This document shows positions 9,501 to 16,006 of a DNA stretch of 64,000 nt, in pieces (within the stretch, counting starts at the first letter, position 1; the number at the start of each line of letters is the position of its first letter). A program made the position numbers and the translations under genes. Source of the DNA: an uncultured Chloroflexota bacterium (GTDB lineage: Bacteria > Chloroflexota > Dehalococcoidia > GIF9 > AB-539-J10); NCBI GenBank assembly GCA_903884455.1, contig CAISEW010000041.1, positions 34,086-98,085 of the forward strand. Reading direction: 5' to 3'. The notes under the pieces are model-generated. The model ran no database searches, had not been told where the DNA came from, and saw only the letters and a list, made by a program, of their open reading frames with translations.

Positions 9501-10016
9501 TTTGCCGTTATCCGTAACTTCGCCGGCGTCATTGAAGGTCGTGCCGCCGTCGTTGGAGAAGTAAACACGGAGTTCAGTGGTATTAGTCCAGAAAACGACA
9601 GCCACGAAGTTGGGGTCCACCCCGTCGGTCTCGACTCGCAGCAATTGACTTATGCTGACTGTCTTGTCTACTTTCGCCAGTGCATCGGTGAGGTCGGTCC
9701 AGGTGGCAGCGCCGTCATCGGACTTCAGCACGCGATAACTCTGATTACTCCAACTCTCATCATATCCATATACCACGGCGTAGGTCACTGCTCCTTCGGA
9801 AGCCAGGGCATAATCGATAATCGTGCTCTGTGGTGACAGGACCCAGCCGGCCATGGTGGGAGTGTCCGTCATGCTCCATTCGGCCTTTACATTATTATTG
9901 CCATTGGCGGCGCTCACCTTGTGGGCGGGTGCCGCTGTAATAAACAGACTGAGCGCCAGTGCCGCAGCGATGAGTATATACATCGCCCTCACTGGCCACT
10001 CTCTTGATTTAATCAT
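6540..10016 (-). CDS. Large Asp-box (BNR/sialidase-like) surface protein with C-terminal anchor
   Basis: An exported protein of about 1158 residues. I place the start at ATG 10016, which has a strong AAAGGAGG ribosome site; the reading frame is open 24 codons further upstream without one. A signal peptide (MIKSREWP to KVSAA) precedes a long region with several Asp-box motifs of the S-x-D-x-G-x-T-W type (SDDGAATW, SNDGGTTF, TFDGGNTW, SDDGGETF), indicating beta-propeller modules. Two FN3-like domains follow, then a transmembrane helix in the last 30 residues with a TRRV tail. The protein is Cys-rich in its middle part. The architecture (signal, repeats, FN3, TM, basic tail) matches the two IPT proteins. 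It is probably a structural surface-layer or adhesive protein; enzymatic activity is not evident. Confidence 0.8.
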   Translation of the reverse strand: MIKSREWPVRAMYILIAAALALSLFITAAPAHKVSAANGNNNVKAEWSMTDTPTMAGWVLSPQSTIIDYALASEGAVTYAVVYGYDESWSNQSYRVLKSDDGAATWTDLTDALAKVDKTVSISQLLRVETDGVDPNFVAVVFWTNTTELRVYFSNDGGTTFNDAGEVTDNGKYFNPSGGSVADLAVSPEVAGKRDIVAGGSDLSGYSLLFRCTVTGESAGAWQDATAYAGWDNVGSSTAASFTSIGVTFMEFSPSYATDKTLLVTTVVPYNMPYSDIYLQSGSMLSTPGWNAKSTLGIDAVLVLHNENLLSSGISYDVRSIAGLTLPSDYNSKSTDTRVLWVWVNYYDYNTGYSACKIVRVDNDSADPVVQQVKNGELWLTNVSYYGTIAEGEAIAGVLGSGTSLYNGGGCAGVQVYRNTGIHNMDICCQRWLKACKPPTGETAMAVSFVSADKAYAVALQGVFDYDEGAWSVTFDGGNTWNQLSLVDTAIDYLSDVAVSPDCNKMMLVSVNNGQRQGAGCDSVWLKATSLPEAEEYSGKWLRTWCGELTGTTWYEYTDGSEAGLLRLPLTETTGDTVYLVDYGTSNVYRNDLETLGCWTPLPSTTLTEIVDLVAKDADTLYALDYNGDVSMYDSDGWHDAVDSKLNTYGWSIAVHGDYVLVGGMFDGEVAYSDDGGETFTHLQDAAGNDATTPVEGHTSVAFDTYFDTNNIIYAAIEGWGGDDYNGGIYRWVLGTSDDWADTGARHDLSYTGLVLSNINGNPYTSAATGGVLYASFTREYCDYAGAPDCNTWTCWQTGVARSLNPAETIECATCVEWDYLTVGLDYEVGFQATPNALKICGCLTPDSNSKLFAIDSWGASEYGYDMSNHEDGAVWTFEDCYAKKAPDVTSPTGNTTIKADPCSCYNAPFGITWDGLCDACHYEIQFALDEDFTAVFDTISAPREGSKTPTSYLVAGGVGGEGLSCETTYYMRVRATQAGTCQVIHSWWSDPMKVTIAPSVGAAAIDLVAPAPGATGVGTMNVGFSWHMTATADAFKWVLSANADLSSPLQTKTGLTTTACTYTGTLTHGTTYYWQVTAYNAGAVISTSVIGTFTTGAQGAFCDPIDGLCFDSAAALQAHEATSHPAPATPFWVWVVIAIGAVLVIVVIVLIFRTRRV

Positions 10017-10148
10017 TATTTCCTCCTTTATAGGTATCCAACTTATCTTCACTCTCGCCCGAGGTCGACCCCTCAGGGCTCGAGTCATTGGAAACGTTTT
10101 TTCAGTAAACCTAGTTTTAAGCCTGCCTCATTTCAGGCTGCCCTTTTT

Positions 10149-10354
10149 GAGATTGCGGAGCTTGTTCCGAGTGAAACAAGGAATCTCGCTCCTCGCAATA
10201 GCTTCTTGCCCGGGCCAGGCATTGTTCTCTTCCCCTCGACTCCTCGCAATGGCGATTCGCTTCGGGACTTTGCCATAGGCGTCACCTCCTTTCCATTTTA
10301 TTGAGTAATGCCATTCTGAGGAGCCCCGATTCATCGGAGCTGGCTCAGAATGAC
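10149..10354. repeat. Palindromic elements upstream of the surface-protein gene
   Basis: 10149-10200 is a long variant of the TCATTGCGAG palindrome. 10312-10354 is a related CATTCTGAG...CTCAGAATG palindrome with inner hairpin CCCCGATTCATCGGAG. They form part of a roughly 700-base region (10017-10713) without a gene. The rest of that region is AT-rich and contains the minus-strand promoter at 10523-10550. Confidence 0.8.
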
Positions 10355-10522
10355 CGGCAAATGTCATCTAACAATATTCAATTATTAAAGTTCCAACAAA
10401 ATCAAATTTCTCGCCAAAAGCCATAGTAATAGGCTTTAGGCCTACCTAACCTTCTACTTTAAACCTATATATCTATTTTGTCAATAGGTGAATTAAGAAA
10501 TTTGCCAAAATAGCTTAGGTTT

Positions 10523-10550
10523 ATTATAACCCCCAGCTTTCTTTTGTCAA
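10523..10550 (-). promoter_or_regulatory. Strong sigma-70-type promoter, minus strand
   Basis: TTGACA (10545-10550) and TATAAT (10523-10528) are both perfect consensus, with a 16-base spacer. The only downstream gene on this strand is the Asp-box protein, whose ATG is at 10016, so the transcript would have a leader of about 500 nt. A second TTGACA at 10479-10484 may be part of an alternative promoter. Confidence 0.7.
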
Positions 10551-10600
10551 TATGCCTCATATAGCGAGGTATAAGTGAGGCAGGGACAATCCCCCTCCTG

Positions 10601-10638
10601 TCATTGCGAGGCTGACTTCGTCAGCCGAAGCAATCTCG
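10601..10638. repeat. TCATTGCGAG palindromic element
   Basis: A canonical copy with inner hairpin GCTGACTTCGTCAGC, ending GAAGCAATCTCG, directly before the phage HTH gene. Confidence 0.9.
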
Positions 10639-10713
10639 GGTCGGGATGGTTGAGGCTAACAGGACAAAAATTCCTTGCCCTTTTAGAACAAAGGTGCTAA
10701 TTTATACTCTATT

Positions 10714-11097
10714 ATGGAAAATGGATTGCTCTGGGATTTGTTGCCCGAGGAATTCCCCTACGAAGATAAAGGCTGTGAGCTCTTTTCCTCCTGTCTTAAC
10801 TGCCCCTTTCCTGATTGTCTTGAAGAGGAGCCCTGGGGGAAGGAGAGATTCTTAAAGCGCAGGCGAGCCGGGAGAATGCTGGAGTTGAAGCGGGAAGGGA
10901 AAAGCGTTAAGGAGATTGCCCGCATATTTGAGGTGAGCCCGAGAACGGTACAGAGATGGTTGAAGGCGGTGGAAGCAGCTACCCCCTCTGTCGTTGCGAG
11001 AAGCCGAGATTCCTCGTTTCACTCGGAACCTGCTCCGCAATCCCATGGGGCTGTTGACGATGGAGATTGCCACGCACCTTTCAGGTGCTCGCAATGA
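10714..11097 (+). CDS. Small Cys-cluster/helix-turn-helix protein, C-terminus formed by repeats
   Basis: A 127-residue product just upstream of the portal gene, in the position often taken by a terminase small subunit or packaging regulator. An N-terminal cysteine cluster (CELFSSCLNCPFPDC, a possible metal site) is followed by a helix-turn-helix (SVKEIARIFEVSPRTVQRWLKAV, about residues 62-84). From about residue 92 the sequence is simply the translation of two palindromic repeats (10991-11044 and 11063-11099). The native C-terminus was therefore probably replaced or extended by repeat insertion. DNA binding is a reasonable inference; the exact role is unknown. Confidence 0.65.
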   Translation: MENGLLWDLLPEEFPYEDKGCELFSSCLNCPFPDCLEEEPWGKERFLKRRRAGRMLELKREGKSVKEIARIFEVSPRTVQRWLKAVEAATPSVVARSRDSSFHSEPAPQSHGAVDDGDCHAPFRCSQ

Positions 11098-11147
11098 CAC
11101 TCCCTTCATGTCGTTGCGAGGCTGATTTCGTCAGCCGAAGCAATCTT
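10991..11147. repeat. Three palindromic elements, two inside the HTH gene
   Basis: Copies at 10991-11044, 11063-11099 and 11111-11147. The first two supply the last ~35 codons of the HTH protein. The third lies in the spacer before the portal gene. Confidence 0.9.
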
Positions 11148-11176
11148 GTGGAGGACAGCTAAAGGAGGCTTAAGAG

Positions 11177-12703
11177 ATGACTGATTTTACCCCATCCCAA
11201 CTAGCCCGCATGGACACCCAACGCCTGGCTAATTACCGTGCTAACCTGGACTTTTACCAGGGCAATCACTGGCCCACGCAGTCACGTCACCGCCAGCTCG
11301 TCTTTAATTACGCCAAGGTCTCCATTGACAAGGTCACCAGCTTCCTTATGCCGGGGCTGGGCTTTGCCTGCTACCCCAGCGGCGCCCCCTTGTCATTGCG
11401 AGGAGCGCAGCGACGAAGCAATCTCGAAAGTGAAGAGGCTCGGGTGAGAAAGGCCGAGCAGCTCCTTCGCCAGGTCTATGAGCAAAACAACCTCCAGCAG
11501 CTTGATTACGAGACGGAGATTGACACCGCCATCTTGGGCGACGGTTGCTATAAGGTCATCTGGGATACTGGCGAGAAGCGAGTCCGTATCACCGCCCCTG
11601 ATGTCTCAGGCATCTATGCCTGGTGGCTGGGAGACGATGCGTCACGAGTGTGGAGAGTCGCTTCACGCTACACCCTCACCCAGGACGAAATCCAGATGCT
11701 TTATGGTGATGTCATTGCGAGCACAGCGAAGCAATCTCAAGGGATTGCCACGTCGCCCCGATTCATCGGAGCTCCTCGCAATGACACCCCTCTGTCATTG
11801 CGAGGCACGCCAGTGCCGAAGCAATCCCAAGGAAAGGACAGAGTCGTGGTAACCGAGCTCTGGACGGCTAAGGACTTTGAGCTTTACCTGGATAACGACC
11901 TTATACAGTCCAAGCCCAACCCCTACGGCTTCATCCCCTTTATTATCTTCCCCAACATCAAGCAGCCCAAGAAGTTCTGGGGAGAGTCGGACATTCCCAT
12001 CCTTATGCAGCCTCAGCGGGAGCTTAATAGAGCCCTGAGCCAGTTATCCCGCATCCTGGAGCTTTCTGGCAATCCCATCGCCGTTCTCGAAAACATCGCC
12101 TCAGCCGAGGACATCAAGGTCCAGCCCGGCGCCCTGTGGACGATACCGGAGGACGCTAAGGCATATCTTCTGGACTTACTGCAAGGCGGTGGAGTCAGGC
12201 TTCATGTCGATTACATCGAGTTGCTATACCGCTCGTTGCACGACATCTCCGAGCTTCCAAAGGCCGCCTGGGGAGGCGCTGAGAGAGACCTCTCAGGCTC
12301 AGCTATGAGGATTGAGCTCGGTAGCCTTATCCAGAAGGTAGTCAGGAAACGCACCATCAGGATGAACGTGTATCACCAGCGAAACGACATGATATTGAAG
12401 CTCGCTGAGAGATATATGGACGAGAACTTTGAGGGAGTAAACCACAGAGTAGTCTGGGGCCCTATCTTGCCACAGGATGCAGATAGGCAAGCCCAGACCG
12501 AGCAGCTTTTGGTCCAGGCGGGAGTCCACTCACGAAGAACCGCTATAGACGAAATGGGAATCCAGGACCCCGATGAGGAGTTTAACAGGTGGCTAGAGGA
12601 GAGGGAGAAAATCCTGGAAATGAACAGGGAGTTTAGGGCAGCGTCCACTCGTGGCGGAGCGAGAGAGAGAGCGGTAGCCGCAGAGATGGAAGTGCCTGAG
12701 TAA
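11177..12703 (+). CDS. Phage portal protein with in-frame repeat-encoded inserts
   Basis: A 508-residue portal-type protein forming the dodecameric DNA gate of the capsid vertex. Features seen: N-terminal RANLDFYQGNHW, a central region with EDIKVQPGALWTIPED and LYRSLHDISELPKAAWG (the SPP1-like portal core), and a charged helical C-terminus. Two segments, residues 73-84 and 179-218, are translations of one and three palindromic repeats. The remaining sequence is continuous across them, so the insertions kept the frame. Ribosome site AAAGGAGG precedes ATG 11177. Downstream order (scaffold, small membrane protein, capsid) is typical of a head module. Whether the protein with about 52 extra residues still assembles is unknown. 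Confidence 0.85.
   Translation: MTDFTPSQLARMDTQRLANYRANLDFYQGNHWPTQSRHRQLVFNYAKVSIDKVTSFLMPGLGFACYPSGAPLSLRGAQRRSNLESEEARVRKAEQLLRQVYEQNNLQQLDYETEIDTAILGDGCYKVIWDTGEKRVRITAPDVSGIYAWWLGDDASRVWRVASRYTLTQDEIQMLYGDVIASTAKQSQGIATSPRFIGAPRNDTPLSLRGTPVPKQSQGKDRVVVTELWTAKDFELYLDNDLIQSKPNPYGFIPFIIFPNIKQPKKFWGESDIPILMQPQRELNRALSQLSRILELSGNPIAVLENIASAEDIKVQPGALWTIPEDAKAYLLDLLQGGGVRLHVDYIELLYRSLHDISELPKAAWGGAERDLSGSAMRIELGSLIQKVVRKRTIRMNVYHQRNDMILKLAERYMDENFEGVNHRVVWGPILPQDADRQAQTEQLLVQAGVHSRRTAIDEMGIQDPDEEFNRWLEEREKILEMNREFRAASTRGGARERAVAAEMEVPE
11393..11426 (+). repeat. Palindromic element inside portal gene
   Basis: A TCATTGCGAGGAGCG...CGAAGCAATCTCG copy inserted in frame; it adds the peptide SLRGAQRRSNL to the portal. 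Confidence 0.9.
11712..11828. repeat. Three adjacent palindromic elements inside portal gene
   Basis: Copies at 11712-11738, 11741-11786 (inverted) and 11795-11828 together insert about 39 codons with no stop and no frame change. Confidence 0.9.
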
Positions 12704-12718
12704 TAACTCAACCCCTTG

Positions 12719-12759
12719 TCATTGCGAGCCCTGAGCTCGGCAAAGGGCGAAGCAATCTC
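12719..12759 (+). repeat. TCATTGCGAG palindromic element
   Basis: A single copy in the 76-base spacer between portal and scaffold genes; its end is about 20 bases before the scaffold ATG. Confidence 0.9.
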
Positions 12760-12779
12760 AAGAGGAATAGGAGAAATGT

Positions 12780-13292
12780 ATGGAAAACGAAACTCAAGAA
12801 ACCTTGGAAACTCAAGAACCCGGGAATACTGCCCCAGACCCTGAGGACTTATCAATCATCAAGGCCGAGCTTGAGGAGGGGAGGAAGGCGAAGGCCGAAA
12901 TCGAGGCAGCGTTAGCCGACAGAGCTAAACGTATCACCGAGCTGGAGGCCTCGCTAAATGTAGTCTCTCAGGCCAGCGAGGCGGCGGCAGCCGAGCTCGC
13001 CGCAGTGAAGGGCGCTAGCTCGAAGGCCGTCTCTAAATACCTCGAGGCCGCCAGAGCTCTTAATTCCACCATCCCCAAAGACGTCATCTCTGGCCAGACT
13101 ATTGAGGAGATAGACGCCTCTGTGGAGAAGGCGAAGGCCATCGCCAATGCCGTCAGGGCTAACCTCGAAGCTCAGGCCAAAGAGGCTAAGGTCCCGGCAG
13201 GAGCACCCACCAGAAGTGAGATATCCCTTGAGGGACTTTCCCCCCGGGAGAAGATCGCCGCTGGAATAATGTCATTGCGAGGAACGCAGTGA
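12780..13292 (+). CDS. Phage scaffold-like coiled-coil protein
   Basis: A 170-residue, highly charged, Ala/Glu/Lys-rich protein predicted to be mostly coiled coil (about residues 25-75 and 110-140). It lies between portal and major capsid genes, the usual place of a scaffolding protein that templates procapsid assembly. No enzymatic motif is visible. The last seven residues (MSLRGTQ) and the stop codon come from a palindromic repeat at 13272-13304, so the original C-terminus may have been longer; scaffold C-termini normally contact the capsid protein. The identification rests on composition and position rather than on sequence motifs. Confidence 0.65.
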   Translation: MENETQETLETQEPGNTAPDPEDLSIIKAELEEGRKAKAEIEAALADRAKRITELEASLNVVSQASEAAAAELAAVKGASSKAVSKYLEAARALNSTIPKDVISGQTIEEIDASVEKAKAIANAVRANLEAQAKEAKVPAGAPTRSEISLEGLSPREKIAAGIMSLRGTQ

Positions 13293-13304
13293 CGAAGCAA
13301 ACTC
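13272..13304 (+). repeat. Palindromic element truncating the scaffold gene
   Basis: A copy with arms TCATTGCGAG and GCAAACTC that provides the TGA stop of the scaffold gene. Confidence 0.85.
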
Positions 13305-13323
13305 AAAAAGGAGGAACAAGCTA

Positions 13324-13554
13324 ATGCAAGACATCATCGAAATGGGAGTTTGGGCTATTATTGGAATAGCCATTCTCAGTGTGCTAGCCACGCTGTCCAT
13401 CCACTTCCTGTCGCAGCGTTCGCAGCAGCACATGAACGAAACCTCCCAGTCTAACCTCTACAACCTACACTCGTTGGGCATCCAGGCCATTATCGGAGCT
13501 AACGAGATGAAGATTGTGGACGATAGCCTGCAAGACACCGAAAAGAAAAGCTAA
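13324..13554 (+). CDS. Small single-pass membrane protein of the phage head module
   Basis: A 76-residue product with one hydrophobic helix near the N-terminus (VWAIIGIAILSVLATLSIHFL, about residues 9-29) and a polar tail. It is preceded by AAAGGAGGAA at good spacing and followed 20 bases later by the major capsid gene, so it is translated as part of the head operon. It has no recognisable family. A holin-like or virion membrane role is possible but unsupported. Confidence 0.55.
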   Translation: MQDIIEMGVWAIIGIAILSVLATLSIHFLSQRSQQHMNETSQSNLYNLHSLGIQAIIGANEMKIVDDSLQDTEKKS

Positions 13555-13574
13555 AAAGGAGGAACTAGCTAGAC

Positions 13575-14647
13575 ATGACAATATCTTTAGCAGAAGCCAG
13601 TAAACTCTCGAGCGATATCCTGCTTAAAGGTATCATCGAGACAATAATCAAGGACAGCCCCATCTTAGAGAGGCTGCCCTTCATTCAAATCGTCGGCAAT
13701 AGCCTTAAATACAACAGGGAGAAGACCTTGCCGACCGTTGGCTGGTATGCCCCGGTAACCGGTACCTGGACTCAGTCCGAGCCGGCTTTTGAGCAGTGCT
13801 CGGCCAGCCTGGGCGTCCTCGGCGGAGACGCCGACGTGGACAACTTTCTTAAGGCCACCCGGAGCAACATCCAGGACCTCGAGGCCGCCGTCATCGAGCA
13901 GAAGGCCAAGGCTCTCAGGCACGAGTTCGAGAACACCTTCCTTAACGGAGACTCGGGCGTCGACGCCAACCAGCCCGATGGCCTCTATAAGACCATGAAA
14001 GGCACCGCCTGGGCAGCCAGCACCGCCTATACATTAGGCCAATTTGTCGTGCCCACGGCCGGCCTCGAAAACGGATTCCGTTACGAGTGCACCACCGCCG
14101 GCACCTCAGGATCCTCAGCGCCTACCTGGCCCACCACGGAAGGGGCCACGGTAGCCGACAACACCGCCGTCTGGACCTGCCGTTACGGCAGCCATCAGGG
14201 CTCAGGAGCCAACGGAGCCACCCTTTCCTTGACCAGCCTGGATAAGCTTATTGACCTGGTCAGAGGCGGCAAGCCCGACTTACTCTTAATGAGCCGCCGG
14301 TCCCGCAGGAAGATTGTGACCCTGGCCAGAGCTGCGGGCACCAATCTACTTATCGGAGAGGGCGCGCTCGGCCAGGTCGTTGAGTACTTTAACGGCATCC
14401 CTGTGGCCATCTCCGACTGGGTAAAGGATAACTACACCGTCGGCACGTCGTCCGACTGCTCTGCCATCTTCGCCTTCCAGATGGGTGAGGGGGGAGTCTG
14501 TGGACTTACAGCCCTGAGATGATTCAGGTTGAGCGTCTTGGCTCACTGGAGACTAAGGACGCCACCAGAACCAGGGTCAAGTGGTATGTATCACTGGCTC
14601 TCTTTTCCGTAGTGAAGGCTGCCATGCTGACGGGGGTGAGAGACTAA
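13575..14647 (+). CDS. Phage major capsid protein with decoration insert, frameshifted near the 3' end
   Basis: Shell protein of the phage head (HK97-type fold inferred). The first frame encodes 315 residues to a stop at 14522. From 14507 another frame continues with YSPEMIQVERLGSLETKD and ends VVKAAMLTGVRD at a stop at 14645-14647, which reads as a capsid C-terminus. A single missing T (CTT for CTTT at 14505-14507) explains the split. Residues about 143-205 (starting WAASTAYTLGQFVVP, ending AVWTCRYG) resemble the carbohydrate-binding-like modules found inserted in many virion proteins. The ORF starts at ATG 13575 behind AAAGGAGGAA. No slippery heptamer suggests programmed frameshifting, so decay or sequencing error is preferred. 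Confidence 0.8.
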
Positions 14648-14663
14648 CAGAAAGCGGGAGTCA

Positions 14664-14730
14664 GGAGAAAGCAGTAGTCAGTAGTCAGAATTCAGAATCT
14701 ACTGGCTCCTGACTCCTGTCTACTGACCAG
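14664..14730. repeat. CTACTGACTACTGA-type repeat
   Basis: A run of CAGTAGTC and GACTCCTG / CTACTGAC units between capsid and connector genes, similar to 4634-4700 and 15939-15994. The connector gene starts just after it. Confidence 0.65.
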
Positions 14731-14737
14731 GTGAACT

Positions 14738-15328
14738 ATGAACCTAACCCAAATGAGAGCCAGGGTCCGACAGGACCTCCAGGATACTGATAGCCAGAAC
14801 TACTGCTGGACGGACGACGAAATCGAAGCAGCTATCCAGAGAGTAGCATTGGAGTATTCTCTCCATGCTCCCATCGAGCAGCAGACCGATATCGCCACCA
14901 CCTACGGAAGCACCGAGCTCGATATATCAGGACTGCAAGGAGCCCTTAGAATCGAGTCCGTCGAGTTTCCCATCGGCAAGACCCCGAAATATATACAGAG
15001 GTTTGAGTACTGGGGCACCAGCCTGCACATGGAAGACCAGGGAAACGGCCAGAACGCCCGGGTGAGATGGCTAAAGAAGCACACGCTCACAACCGAGTCC
15101 ACGACCATCCCAACCGAGCACGACGAAATCATTATCCTGGGGGCCACAGGCTACCTGGCTATGTCAGCGTCAGCCTATACAGTGGACAGAGCCACTATCG
15201 CTGGGCGTTACGGCACCACGAGCTACAAGGCCTGGGGTCAAGAACGCCTTGACCGCTACGACAAGCAGCTCAAGGCCGTTAGCCGTTCTAACCAAGTTGT
15301 TCGGAAGGAGCTCTATACAGATGATTGA
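14738..15328 (+). CDS. Phage head-tail connector/adaptor-like protein
   Basis: A 196-residue protein whose N-terminus (MNLTQMRARVRQDLQD...YCWTDDEIEAAIQRVALEYS) has the helical pattern of gp6-like head-completion adaptors. These join the portal to the tail. The position directly after the capsid gene supports this. No repeat insert is present. The last bases overlap the start of the next gene (ATG at 15321), a sign of translational coupling. The family is assigned from pattern and order, not from a hallmark residue. Confidence 0.65.
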   Translation: MNLTQMRARVRQDLQDTDSQNYCWTDDEIEAAIQRVALEYSLHAPIEQQTDIATTYGSTELDISGLQGALRIESVEFPIGKTPKYIQRFEYWGTSLHMEDQGNGQNARVRWLKKHTLTTESTTIPTEHDEIIILGATGYLAMSASAYTVDRATIAGRYGTTSYKAWGQERLDRYDKQLKAVSRSNQVVRKELYTDD

Positions 15329-15530
15329 AAAAGGCATCCTACGAAGCTACGACCCTATTAACCACAGAGCCAGCGTTCAGCTCATGGGCTCTTTGACCAC
15401 CTATTTTGACAACGTCCGAGTTGCCAGGAATATCCCTTCCCTTGAAATGGTACTCGGCCGACACGTGTTTATAGCCATTCCCGAGAACAACCCCGGGAAC
15501 GCCGCTATCATCGCCATTTTTGACCCGTAG
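15321..15530 (+). CDS. Small phage structural protein
   Basis: A 69-residue, beta-rich protein (MIEKGILRSYD...NVRVARNIPS...GRHVFIAIPENNPGNAAIIAIFD). The start is taken at ATG 15321, overlapping the connector stop by eight bases, with AAGGAG about ten bases upstream; the frame is open further upstream without a ribosome site. The size and an OB-like beta pattern suggest a head-tail joining or minor tail component, which is inference. Confidence 0.55.
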   Translation: MIEKGILRSYDPINHRASVQLMGSLTTYFDNVRVARNIPSLEMVLGRHVFIAIPENNPGNAAIIAIFDP

Positions 15531-15535
15531 CACCA

Positions 15536-15575
15536 AACTACCCCTCTTAAATTAAGAGGGGATAGGGGAGTTATG
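15536..15575. repeat. CCCCTCTTAA...TTAAGAGGGG palindrome
   Basis: An inverted repeat followed by GGGGAGTTATGA. A related but longer cluster lies at 43499-43650, so this is a third dispersed palindrome family. Confidence 0.65.
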
Positions 15576-15595
15576 ACAGCGAAAAGGAGGGAAAC

Positions 15596-15934
15596 ATGAG
15601 TAAACTAACAGAAGCACTTACAAAGGAGAAAACCAAGGAGGGCCTCCCCAAAGAAGCCTTCGCCATCGTGGAAGACCCTGATGACCCCAGCACCTGGAAG
15701 CTTCCCCATCACACCAAAGCTATACTGAGAGCTCTTAAAGGCCGTCTCGATATCGAAAAGACTGTGGACTGGGATAGAATGCCAGCAGCCATCGCCGCTC
15801 TCAGCAGAGGCGGATATCGGGGGGAGAGGGTCCAAGCCTCAGAGGAGGACATCATCAAGGCCGCCCGTCACTTAGCGGCCCACTATGAAAAGGCCGACAA
15901 GTCCGTCCCCGACACCCTGGGCGCCCTCATTTGA
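15596..15934 (+). CDS. Conserved phage protein of the head module
   Basis: A 112-residue soluble protein preceded by AAAGGAGGG. The pattern AFAIVEDPDDPSTWKLPHHTKAIL followed by a helical part (EEDIIKAARHLAAHYEK) resembles a small domain found in phage head-maturation and scaffold-linked proteins. Enzymatic residues are not evident. Its position between the joining protein and the fibre gene suggests a virion or assembly role. Confidence 0.5.
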   Translation: MSKLTEALTKEKTKEGLPKEAFAIVEDPDDPSTWKLPHHTKAILRALKGRLDIEKTVDWDRMPAAIAALSRGGYRGERVQASEEDIIKAARHLAAHYEKADKSVPDTLGALI

Positions 15935-15938
15935 GCAG

Positions 15939-15994
15939 AAGACAGTAGTCAGAATCCAGAATCTACTGTCTACTGACTCCTGACTACTGATTAC
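15939..15994. repeat. CTACTGACTACTGA-type repeat
   Basis: ACAGTAGTC...CTACTGTCTACTGACTCC units directly upstream of the fibre gene's ribosome site, matching 14664-14730. Confidence 0.65.
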
Positions 15995-16006
15995 TACGGA
16001 GGAACC

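Noticed and set aside
14495-14525. Programmed -1 frameshift in the capsid gene, as in phage T7
   Set aside because: No slippery X-XXY-YYZ heptamer or downstream structure is evident; a one-base deletion in a T run is simpler.
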